This document shows positions 1-5,891 of a stretch of 7,203 bases of DNA, one piece after another. Every line of letters starts with the position of its first letter. Position 1 is the first letter of the stretch. Source of the DNA: Spirochaetaceae bacterium (GTDB lineage: Bacteria; Spirochaetota; Spirochaetia; UBA9216); assembly GCA_028527945.1 (NCBI GenBank), contig JAQQAK010000300.1, positions 1-7,203 on the forward strand. Reading direction: 5' to 3'. The position numbers were made by a program, and so were the translations under genes. A model generated the notes under the pieces. The model was given only the letters and a program-made list of their open reading frames with translations. It was not told where the DNA came from and did no database searches.

Positions 1-146
1 ACGGAGACGCTCTTATTGTTAGAGGTAAAATAGCTATGTTTGGCAGAAATCAGAAATGGTATCCTATTACAAAATCTGAATTCCCGAGTGATTTTAAAAT
101 TCCTGATTGGAAAAATTTTACACCTGAAATTCCTGAAGTAAAATAA
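1..146 (+). CDS. 3' end of an unrecognised gene (partial)
   Basis: An open frame enters from the left edge (first full codon at base 3) and stops at TAA 144-146, giving the last 47 residues of a protein. The visible tail is polar and aromatic, containing GRNQKWYPITKSEFP and ending in PEIPEVK. It has no membrane segment and no motif I recognise. It converges on the eut operon and is followed 14 bases later by the hairpin at 161-207, which probably ends its transcript. The steady codon pattern up to the stop and the hairpin directly after it support a real gene end. No function is proposed. Confidence 0.6.
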   Translation, partial: GDALIVRGKIAMFGRNQKWYPITKSEFPSDFKIPDWKNFTPEIPEVK

Positions 147-160
147 GTTATTATACAGAG

Positions 161-207
161 GCTCTTTCAGAACTTAGAGACTTTAGTCTCAGAGTTTCTG
201 AAAGAGC
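161..207. terminator. Long hairpin after the partial gene
   Basis: The outer arms GCTCTTTCAGAA and TTCTGAAAGAGC pair perfectly over 12 bp. After an internal bulge, an inner GAGAC/GTCTC stem closes a TTTA loop. No T-tract follows on either strand, so it is not a textbook intrinsic terminator. Its position between convergent genes suggests a transcript end or 3' stabiliser, but it could instead be a dispersed hairpin repeat. Confidence 0.55.
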
Positions 208-217
208 TACCTTAATG

Positions 218-243
218 TAAATGAAGAAAAAATTACAACTTGT
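218..243. repeat. 26-nt intergenic repeat, copy 1
   Basis: The core TGAAGAAAAAATTACAA, with flanking bases, recurs at 5938-5963 in the same orientation. The two copies match at 25 of 26 positions, and both are followed by a similar CTATATA-rich stretch. Each copy lies 7-10 bases after a hairpin. Both could be read as starting MKKK-L/I-QLV, but neither has an SD site and this reading stops after 14 codons, so a non-coding repeat is favoured. Confidence 0.6.
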
Positions 244-284
244 TATACTATATATAATTACTTAATATTGTTAATTTTTCTTCA
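222..284. repeat. Imperfect inverted repeat, 63 nt
   Basis: The left arm at 222-238 (TGAAGAAAAAATTACAA) is nearly the reverse complement of 268-284, which reads TGAAGAAAAATTAACAA on the minus strand. They differ by one compensating indel pair. The 29-nt centre is almost all A and T. It is the size of a miniature inverted-repeat element, but no target-site duplication is evident. The arms are A-rich, so some of the match may be compositional. Confidence 0.4.
240..268 (+). promoter_or_regulatory. Possible orphan plus-strand promoter
   Basis: TTGTTA (240-245), a 17-base spacer and TAATAT (263-268) form a reasonable sigma-70-type promoter. No gene follows: the hairpin at 287-321 comes 18 bases after the -10. 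In DNA this AT-rich the match may be chance. Confidence 0.25.
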
Positions 285-286
285 AA

Positions 287-321
287 GCCTCTTTAAAACC
301 CAACCGGTGTTTTAAAGAGGC
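287..321. repeat. Hairpin repeat, left copy
   Basis: The arms GCCTCTTTAAAAC and GTTTTAAAGAGGC form a perfect 13-bp stem around a 9-nt loop. On the minus strand this sequence matches the hairpin at 7171-7203 at 30 of 33 visible positions, including the loop and the GGTTGGG segment. Shared loop sequence points to a dispersed repeat family rather than two independent terminators, although it may also stop transcription. Confidence 0.7.
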
Positions 322-325
322 TCTA

Positions 326-354
326 CAGAATGCCTTTGGTACAGCGGTATTCTG
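326..354. other. Small hairpin, 9-bp stem
   Basis: CAGAAT pairs with ATTCTG, and GCC with GGT (one G-U pair), closing an 11-nt loop. No T-tract follows on either strand. It is part of the run of hairpins in this gene-free interval, and its role is unknown. Confidence 0.35.
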
Positions 355-370
355 CATTTGAATAAGACAA

Positions 371-406
371 ATAAAAAAAAGCCGCAAACAATAAATGTTT
401 ACGGCT
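371..406 (-). terminator. Intrinsic terminator, second of a tandem pair
   Basis: On the minus strand, AGCCG, one mismatch and TAAACA-type pairing form a stem of about 10 bp with a 5-nt loop. An uninterrupted run of eight T follows. This is a good rho-independent terminator and serves as a back-up to the one at 440-469. Any eut or leader transcript escaping the first stop should end here. Confidence 0.8.
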
Positions 407-417
407 AACAAATAAAT

Positions 418-438
418 TTGCTCTACCTCTGAGAGCAA
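418..438. other. Perfect 7-bp hairpin between the two terminators
   Basis: TTGCTCT (418-424) and AGAGCAA (432-438) pair perfectly around a 7-nt loop. It lies between the tandem minus-strand terminators and has no T-tract of its own. Confidence 0.4.
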
Positions 439-439
439 T

Positions 440-469
440 AAAAAAGCCGCAATTCCGGAGAACTGCGGC
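440..469 (-). terminator. Intrinsic terminator with UCCG tetraloop
   Basis: On the minus strand GCCGCAGTTC pairs with GGAATTGCGGC through 10 bp including one G-U pair. The loop is UCCG closed by C-G, a member of the stable UNCG class. Six T follow. It lies 24 bases past the stop of the small ORF at 493-567 and is the first terminator after eutC, so it probably ends both the leader RNA and the eut mRNA. Confidence 0.88.
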
Positions 470-492
470 AACCTTTTAATGTTTATATTAGG

Positions 493-567
493 CTACGACA
501 GATCCCCTCGCAATGGAGTCATGACGATGAAAGTAATATATGAAAATTTTAAAGTTGTCATTGTCAT
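493..567 (-). CDS. 24-residue leader-like peptide
   Basis: A short ORF runs ATG to TAG within a complete transcription unit of its own. TTGACA and TACTAT with a 17-base spacer lie upstream. AAGGAGG ends 10 bases before the first ATG, and a UCCG-loop terminator follows the stop. A second in-frame ATG is codon 3. The peptide has five threonines, a hydrophobic centre (FSYITFIVM) and the ending TPLRGDLS. This layout matches amino-acid attenuator leaders, though no single amino acid dominates as in His or Phe leaders. The bases ATTGCG inside the Pro-Leu-Arg codons could pair with CGCAGT of the terminator's 5' arm, competing with terminator formation. No gene follows on this strand in the window, so it may be an orphan attenuator, a small peptide gene or the coding part of a small RNA. 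I do not recognise a named family. Confidence 0.6.
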   Translation of the reverse strand: MTMTTLKFSYITFIVMTPLRGDLS

Positions 568-577
568 AAAAAATCTG

Positions 578-583
578 CCTCCT
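578..583 (-). promoter_or_regulatory. Strong SD site of the small leader ORF
   Basis: AGGAGG lies on the minus strand 10 bases before ATG 565-567 and within AAGGAGG. It is the most consensus-like SD in the window and the main reason to think the 24-codon ORF is translated. Confidence 0.75.
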
Positions 584-599
584 TAAAGTTATCGCTTTT

Positions 600-628
600 A
601 TAGTATTTAGTATTTGTTATTATGTCAA
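600..628 (-). promoter_or_regulatory. Promoter of the leader RNA
   Basis: On the minus strand a perfect -35 TTGACA (623-628), a 17-base spacer and -10 TACTAT (600-605) predict a start near base 593. The resulting RNA would run about 150 nt to the terminator at 440-469. The promoter starts only 14 bases past the eutC stop and is independent of the operon promoter. Confidence 0.72.
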
Positions 629-642
629 TAGTGTCTTTTGTG

Positions 643-1389
643 CTATAGAGAAATTCCGCTTTTTTTTGCTTTTGAGATTTTTAAAATGAGCTCTACTATA
701 TGAGCTGCGGCTTCTACTGGGGCAATACCATGACGGCTGATATTTGAAACAACAGTATACTCTGATTCGAGCATCTGGGGGTGTGGTTTATAAGCAATAT
801 ATGCGGACATGCTTTCATCAGTCTGCATTCCTGGGCGTTCTCCTATAAGAACACAGACCACCTTTGCGTTAAGAAGGGGGCCAATGGTGCGCGCGGTGTT
901 TACTCTGCAATAGCGTACAAAAAAAGGTGTTCCAACACTAAGCCCTTCATGTTCAAGCCCAAGTTTTAAAACCTGAAGCATATCTTCAGCATTTGCTGAT
1001 ATTGATGGGGAACTTAACCCGTCACCAAAGTAAATCTGTACATCTGGATCTTTTACACACTTTTCTTTTAATATCTGCTGTTGATCTTTTTCTATAATTC
1101 TTCCCCAGTCGGGGCGGGTTATCATTTCAAATTTGCTGCGGCATTTAGTTTTTATTTCAAAAAGGCCAAGATTTACGATTGTTTCTGGTGTAACTTCTGT
1201 GAAAACTGCATCAGAAGCCGCAGATTGATCTGCCCAAAAACGTAAAAAAGCATCAGTTTTGTAACGTGCACCGGATCTTCCAATTCCTATTCTGGCAGTA
1301 GTATTTTGTTTTACTCGTTTTAGAGCTTTTTCTGCTTTGTTGTCTTTGCTTATCCATTGTTGCATTGGTTTTTCAGTTATATCTTTCAT
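643..1389 (-). CDS. eutC: Ethanolamine ammonia-lyase, small (light) subunit EutC
   Basis: EutC pairs with EutB to form the adenosylcobalamin-dependent lyase that turns ethanolamine into acetaldehyde and ammonia; it helps bind the cobalamin. The 248-residue product carries the family's conserved blocks: ARIGIGRSGARYKTDAFLRF (32-51), RPDWGR (92-97), GDGLSS (122-127), GTPFFVRYCRV (153-163), GERPG with the following DES (183-193) and SNISRHGIAPVEAA (215-228). It is shorter than the roughly 295-residue E. coli protein because the variable N-terminal extension is nearly absent; the catalytic-complex core is complete. The start is ATG 1387-1389, with AAGGAAG five bases upstream overlapping the eutB stop, which suggests translation coupled to eutB. 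It is the last gene of the operon, and the leader promoter begins just after its stop. Confidence 0.96.
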   Translation of the reverse strand: MKDITEKPMQQWISKDNKAEKALKRVKQNTTARIGIGRSGARYKTDAFLRFWADQSAASDAVFTEVTPETIVNLGLFEIKTKCRSKFEMITRPDWGRIIEKDQQQILKEKCVKDPDVQIYFGDGLSSPSISANAEDMLQVLKLGLEHEGLSVGTPFFVRYCRVNTARTIGPLLNAKVVCVLIGERPGMQTDESMSAYIAYKPHPQMLESEYTVVSNISRHGIAPVEAAAHIVELILKISKAKKSGISL

Positions 1390-1400
1390 TGCTGCTTCCT

Positions 1401-2771
1401 TTAAAGTTTTTCAAGAAGTAAATCTATGTTACCAGCTTCGGGGCCTAATTTGCCATTCTGCATGAATCCGTAATTTTCAAGCCATTTTTGAAATTCTGGA
1501 ATTGGCCTTTTTCCTGTAAGTTCTCTGAGTGTCGCAATATCATGAAAACCGGTAGATTGGTACATCAGCATAATGTCATCAGCTTGAGGAACCCCCATAA
1601 AATAATGACAGCCTGCCTGTGCGAGAAGCATTGCGAGAACCTCACTATCATTCTGATCCGCTGGCATGTGGTTTGTGTAGCAAACATCGCATCCCATTGG
1701 TAGACCATGAAGGTGTCCGTTAAATACATCTTCAAGTCCGGCTCTTATAAGCTGTTTGCCATCATATATATATTCCGGCCCCATAAAACCCACAACGGTG
1801 TTAACCAGAAATGGATTAAAATGTCTTGCAAGACCGTAGCATCTGCATTCCATTGTTACCTGGTCACTTTCATAATGGGCGGAAGATGAAAGTTCTGATG
1901 CTTGTCCGGTTTCAAAATACATGACATTTTTACCTTTTGCTGTACCATGTTCTAAAAAAGCAGCCTGTGCTTCTTCTAACATTTCAATATTGATACCAAA
2001 TGCCGCGCAGGCTTTTTCTGTTCCCGCAATGGACTGAAAGCATAAATCAGCTGTTGCTCCTGTTTTTAGTGCTTCCATTTGGGTCGTTACATGAGAAAGT
2101 ACACAGGTTTGTGTTGGAATTTCCAGTTTTTCTTTTATTTCCTGAAATATATTCCATATTGCAATTGTGCTGTCAACGGTATCAACTGCTGGATTTAATC
2201 CAAGCAGGGCGTCTCCCGATCCAAAACTTAAGCCTTCAAGTGTTGACGCTATTACTCCATCAATATTGTCTGTCGGATGATTAGGCTGAAGCCGGCATGC
2301 TATTGTATTGCTCCCACCAATTGTTGTATTGCAGGTTGCTTTTATTTTTAGTTTTGCTCCGGCATAAACAAGATCCATGTTTCCCATAAGTTTTGAGACT
2401 GCGGATATGTTTTCACTTGTTAAACCTTTACTGGTTTTAAGGATCATCTCTGAAGTGGTGTTTTCATCAAGTATCCATTCTCTAAGCTCTCCAATACTCC
2501 AATTTTTTATTTTAGAGAATGCTTCAGAATCCAGATCGTCCATTATAAGGCGCGTGACTGCATCTTTCTCATAGGCTACTGAAGGATTTTCTGTTATATC
2601 ATTTACTGTAAGATCACTTAAAACTACTTTGGCTGCTATTCGCTCCAGTTTACTCTCAGCCGCAAGTCCAGCCATCGTATCTCCTGATTTTAGCTCGGAT
2701 GCTTTTGACAGGACTTGTTTTACAGAGTCAAACTGGTATGATTTTCCATATAATTTAGTTTTTAAGATCAT
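1401..2771 (-). CDS. eutB: Ethanolamine ammonia-lyase, large (heavy) subunit EutB
   Basis: EutB is the TIM-barrel catalytic subunit that binds ethanolamine and performs the radical deamination with adenosylcobalamin. At 456 residues it matches the E. coli length (453). From memory of the E. coli enzyme, its substrate-contacting residues are Arg160, Gln162, Asn193, Glu287, Phe329 and Asp362. All six fall at the same numbers here: ACRLQP, LLGLNP, YFETGQ, VVGFM and GCDVCY. The core is therefore ungapped and should be active. The start ATG has AAGGA seven bases upstream. It lies 38 bases after eutA, a gap with no promoter or terminator that I can see, and 11 bases before eutC, as expected for stoichiometric expression of the two subunits. 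Confidence 0.97.
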   Translation of the reverse strand: MILKTKLYGKSYQFDSVKQVLSKASELKSGDTMAGLAAESKLERIAAKVVLSDLTVNDITENPSVAYEKDAVTRLIMDDLDSEAFSKIKNWSIGELREWILDENTTSEMILKTSKGLTSENISAVSKLMGNMDLVYAGAKLKIKATCNTTIGGSNTIACRLQPNHPTDNIDGVIASTLEGLSFGSGDALLGLNPAVDTVDSTIAIWNIFQEIKEKLEIPTQTCVLSHVTTQMEALKTGATADLCFQSIAGTEKACAAFGINIEMLEEAQAAFLEHGTAKGKNVMYFETGQASELSSSAHYESDQVTMECRCYGLARHFNPFLVNTVVGFMGPEYIYDGKQLIRAGLEDVFNGHLHGLPMGCDVCYTNHMPADQNDSEVLAMLLAQAGCHYFMGVPQADDIMLMYQSTGFHDIATLRELTGKRPIPEFQKWLENYGFMQNGKLGPEAGNIDLLLEKL

Positions 2772-2809
2772 TAATCCATCCTTTTACTGATGAGGTTAAA
2801 TTGCTTTCC

Positions 2810-4222
2810 TCAAAAAATAAGTGTTTTTACTACAACAGGAACGGCTTGTCCTGAGGCAACAGGTTTAGCAATATCTATGTAATCTCCAATACCGCAGTCA
2901 ATACCATCTATACAAATTACTTGTCTGTTATTATCAAGTTTTCGTCTTAGCGCCTGACCAAATGCTTTTGCCATATCTTCTTTTATAATTATTATCACAG
3001 GTTTATTCTGATATTCAGGAAAATTAAATACTGATGAAATAAGTTTAGCGGTTTCTTCTATCTGTTTGAAAGTTGGGCATTTTATGCCTTCAGCTGCCAA
3101 GGCAAAAGTTGAATTCTGATATTCAGAGCAGAATTGTTCTATTTTTCTTTTTATTGTTGATGCTGTATTATCAATTTCTATATCGATTATTTGAACATTT
3201 TTTAGGGGAAAGGTTGAGTTTCGGTAATCGATAGTGCTTCCTGATATTTCAAAGCTAAAGTTTCCGGCTCCAATTACAGTGGCGTTAACTGTTTCATCAC
3301 TTTTTTGATAAAAAGATGTATTTGTAAGTGTAGATTCTTTGATTTTTCTACCCAGCAAAATTCCTATATCTCCATAGGCAAAACTATCTGATGTTATTTT
3401 TTCTATACAATCAGCGACACCACCTGATATTGTGATTATATCAGGTCTATTGCTAAGCCGCGTATTAGGAGAGTCTTTCCATTCTTTAGGCAGGGACATC
3501 TCAGGATCTATACAGTAAGTTAGGTAACTTGTCATTGACGAGGCTATAGTTTCTAAATCAGAAACAATATTATTATTGTAAATATTCTGCCCCTCTTTGA
3601 TATTCAGTCCAAGATTTTTGATACACTCTTTGATTTTAGCAGAGCTATAACTAATCTTGTCAGAATCAATTCTTATCAGTCTTCCGCCAATATCAACACA
3701 AATGGCTTCTTCAACTTTGCCATTATTAAACAGGCAAATATTAGTTGTTCCGCCTCCTATGTCCAGGTTAGCTACACGTTTACCGGTCTTTTTTGAGAGC
3801 GTCATTGCTCCTGAGCCTTTTCCTGCCAGAACAGATTCCAGCTTGCCTCCTGCAGCTGCAACAACAAAGTTTCCTGCTATTTCAGAAATTGCTGCTGTAA
3901 CAGCTTTAGCGTTTCTTTTTTCTGCGCTTTCTCCTGTTATTATAACAGCACCTGATTCAATATCTGAGGGGGCTATTCCTGCTTTAGCGTATTCGTTAAG
4001 AATGAGTTCTTTTACAGCCAGCGCGTCAATCTCGTTTTCATGTGTTAGCGGAGTTAAGTGGATTCTGCTTCGATAAATGATTTTTTTATCTGTAATGCTT
4101 ATTTTAGGAATAAAGCCGAATCCACTTGTATCTTTTATCCTGATTTTACTGAAAATGACTTGAGTTGTTGTTGTTCCTATATCTATTCCAGCGCTAATGA
4201 ATGCTTGTTCAGAATTATTCAT
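2810..4222 (-). CDS. eutA: Ethanolamine ammonia-lyase reactivating factor EutA
   Basis: EutA is the ATP-dependent reactivase that exchanges damaged cobalamin out of inactivated EutBC for fresh cofactor. The 470-residue product matches the family length (E. coli 467). It shows the actin/Hsp70-like ATPase signatures: phosphate-1 motif GIDIGTTTTQVIF (12-24), ITGESAEKRNAK (95-106) and phosphate-2 motif DIGGGTTN (154-161). It also has an ITISGGVADC segment, ATVIGAG, and the typical ending DYIDIAKP through PVVVKTLIF. The ATG lies only five bases past the amidohydrolase stop (TAA, then AAATA, then ATG) and has no recognisable SD. Translation probably depends on ribosomes finishing the upstream gene. 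The N-terminus before the GIDIGTTTTQ motif aligns in length with E. coli EutA, supporting this start. Confidence 0.96.
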   Translation of the reverse strand: MNNSEQAFISAGIDIGTTTTQVIFSKIRIKDTSGFGFIPKISITDKKIIYRSRIHLTPLTHENEIDALAVKELILNEYAKAGIAPSDIESGAVIITGESAEKRNAKAVTAAISEIAGNFVVAAAGGKLESVLAGKGSGAMTLSKKTGKRVANLDIGGGTTNICLFNNGKVEEAICVDIGGRLIRIDSDKISYSSAKIKECIKNLGLNIKEGQNIYNNNIVSDLETIASSMTSYLTYCIDPEMSLPKEWKDSPNTRLSNRPDIITISGGVADCIEKITSDSFAYGDIGILLGRKIKESTLTNTSFYQKSDETVNATVIGAGNFSFEISGSTIDYRNSTFPLKNVQIIDIEIDNTASTIKRKIEQFCSEYQNSTFALAAEGIKCPTFKQIEETAKLISSVFNFPEYQNKPVIIIIKEDMAKAFGQALRRKLDNNRQVICIDGIDCGIGDYIDIAKPVASGQAVPVVVKTLIF

Positions 4223-4227
4223 TATTT

Positions 4228-5790
4228 TTAGACTAATTTTGAACTGAAGAAGCCTTTAAGAACTGAGAGGAGCCAACTTCCATGTTGTTTCTTATATTCT
4301 TTTCCCTCAAGGTAAAGTTTTTCTATCTTGATGTCTTTTAAAGATTCTACAGGAACTTTATAAGGGCTTTTTTCAAGAATGACCATGTCAGCGATTTTTC
4401 CTTCTTCAAGTGAACCGCGCTCTTTTTCATCAAAACTTGTCCAGTATCCCCAATATGTGGCCATTCTCATGGCTTCTTCAATAGTGAGAGTCTGTTCTTT
4501 GACAGAATGATTACAGGCGTTATGAATCCATAGCATTGGATCTGGCATCGTACATGGAGCATCTGAACCAGCAGAGATTACAATTTCATTGTCAACAAAT
4601 GTTCTTAGCGGATTCAATTTTTCTTCACGATTACCAAGTATACTTTTCAAGTAACTTCCTGGTTCCTGGGGCCAATCAATAAAAGATGTCTGAAGTGGGA
4701 TGTGAATTTTATATTCTTTGCATATCTCAAGCCCTTCTTCGGTTGGGAGGCAAGCGTGAATAATGCCATGTCTATGATCTTCTCTTGGGTAATCATCAAG
4801 TGCTGCTTTTATTGCCTTTGTTGCCTGGTTAAAGGCCGCGTCTCCTATTGCGTGAACTTCAATTTGAAGACCTGCACGGTTTGCTTTTTTGCAAAAATCT
4901 ATAACTTCTTCATCGGTATAATATAGAACTCCATAGTTTTCTGAATCTTCATATGGTTTTATCATAGCAGCGTCAACAGAGCCATAACATCCGTCAAGGG
5001 CTGTAGCAAAACATCCACCAATTCTTGGTAGTTTGCGTTTTTTGACTTTCTCAACATCCATCGTCTGAAAAAACAATCTTGTTTGAAAACCATTCTGTGC
5101 GCTTCTTCCTATATAACGTTCCATGTCTACATCAAGATCTTTAGGAAATCCAACACCGCTTACAGTGTGCATTAAGCCTATTCCTCTTGATGCCATAAAA
5201 TCAATTGAAGATCTCATGGATTTTATGAGTTCATTTACTGGTATTGAATTACTTACAAAGTCTGATATCGCAAAAAACGCTTCCTGATTCATTTCTCCGG
5301 TTTCCGCGTCGTATCCACGGAGTGTTTTTACGTTTTCTGGAAGAATCTTTATAAACGGGGTGTTTATGATACATGCATGACCATCGTATTTTACAACCAT
5401 AATAGGTCGGTCTGATGAAACCTGATCTAATTCCTCTCTGGATAAAAGATGTTTTTCTTTAACAGAATGAGGTGATGCTCCAAACGCTATAATAATTTTT
5501 GCCTTTGTTTTGGGTAAAAAGTCTTTTAAAGCTTTTTGAATATCTGTATTACTTTTAGCGTCCATAACGTTAACGCCAGAATTAAAGAGTGACATGCTTG
5601 CGAAATGCAGGTGTGTGTCAGCAAAAGACGGACAAAGCGCTTTATCGTTTAAATCTTCAATGGTGTATTTAGAATATTTTTCGGGAAGCTTGTTTCCTGT
5701 AAAAATTATTCTGCCTTCATCTTCTACAAGGTATTTGAATATATTATTTTTTTCATCACAAGTGAGAATATCCCCGCAATAGACCTTCAT
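4228..5790 (-). CDS. YtcJ-type amidohydrolase, first gene of the eut operon
   Basis: This is a metal-dependent amidohydrolase of the Amidohydro_3/YtcJ type (520 residues), predicted cytoplasmic. Candidate metal ligands are visible: HxH in DTHLHF (H60, H62), VHAIGD (H313), RHGIIHA (H345) and SAGSDAP (D410). The small beta-sandwich is split between N- and C-termini (VYCGDILTCDE; GSLEEGKIADMVIL), as in this family. Relatives cleave varied N-substituted amides, so substrate cannot be assigned by family. Its place five bases ahead of eutA suggests it supplies or processes an ethanolamine-containing amide. An in-frame ATG exists at 5898, but the start at 5790 is favoured: AGGAG lies six bases upstream, the product begins MKVYCGDILT as in relatives, and the likely promoter lies inside the longer reading. 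The basic, hydrophobic C-terminal tail (WLLSVLKGFFSSKLV) is unusual. Confidence 0.88.
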   Translation of the reverse strand: MKVYCGDILTCDEKNNIFKYLVEDEGRIIFTGNKLPEKYSKYTIEDLNDKALCPSFADTHLHFASMSLFNSGVNVMDAKSNTDIQKALKDFLPKTKAKIIIAFGASPHSVKEKHLLSREELDQVSSDRPIMVVKYDGHACIINTPFIKILPENVKTLRGYDAETGEMNQEAFFAISDFVSNSIPVNELIKSMRSSIDFMASRGIGLMHTVSGVGFPKDLDVDMERYIGRSAQNGFQTRLFFQTMDVEKVKKRKLPRIGGCFATALDGCYGSVDAAMIKPYEDSENYGVLYYTDEEVIDFCKKANRAGLQIEVHAIGDAAFNQATKAIKAALDDYPREDHRHGIIHACLPTEEGLEICKEYKIHIPLQTSFIDWPQEPGSYLKSILGNREEKLNPLRTFVDNEIVISAGSDAPCTMPDPMLWIHNACNHSVKEQTLTIEEAMRMATYWGYWTSFDEKERGSLEEGKIADMVILEKSPYKVPVESLKDIKIEKLYLEGKEYKKQHGSWLLSVLKGFFSSKLV

Positions 5791-5796
5791 AAGTGG

Positions 5797-5801
5797 CTCC
5801 T
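5797..5801 (-). promoter_or_regulatory. SD site that fixes the amidohydrolase start
   Basis: AGGAG lies six bases before ATG 5788-5790 on the minus strand. The upstream in-frame ATG at 5896-5898 has no comparable site, so translation should begin at 5790. Confidence 0.8.
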
Positions 5802-5820
5802 GAATTGTTTCTGATATTAT

Positions 5821-5849
5821 ATTATATCTACATGCAGAAACAATGTCAT
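5821..5849 (-). promoter_or_regulatory. Promoter of the amidohydrolase-eutABC operon
   Basis: On the minus strand, ATGACA (5844-5849, five of six consensus bases), a 17-base spacer and a perfect TATAAT (5821-5826) predict a start near 5814 and a leader of about 24 nt that includes the AGGAG site. A second overlapping TATAAT at 5816-5821 could pair with TTGTTT at a 16-base spacing. The leader is too short for a cobalamin riboswitch or an antiterminator hairpin array, so any control should act at initiation. Confidence 0.75.
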
Positions 5850-5891
5850 TGCCCTGTACTATTTTATGGGGACTAAAATTGTTATCAGGTT

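Noticed and set aside
271..471. 66-codon minus-strand ORF
   Set aside because: It runs through both intrinsic terminators, the 418-438 hairpin and the 287-321 repeat, and its composition reflects those hairpins, so it is not a gene.
521..586. Plus-strand 21-codon ORF opposite the leader peptide
   Set aside because: Its only SD-like GGAG is two bases from the ATG and it lacks a promoter. The minus strand here has promoter, SD and terminator in order.
3657..4076. 139-codon plus-strand ORF inside eutA
   Set aside because: It is antisense to conserved EutA ATPase motifs and lacks an SD or domain, so it is a shadow frame.
5791..5850. Cobalamin riboswitch ahead of the eut operon
   Set aside because: The predicted leader is only about 24 nt, and no B12-box-like segment was seen between 5791 and 6014.
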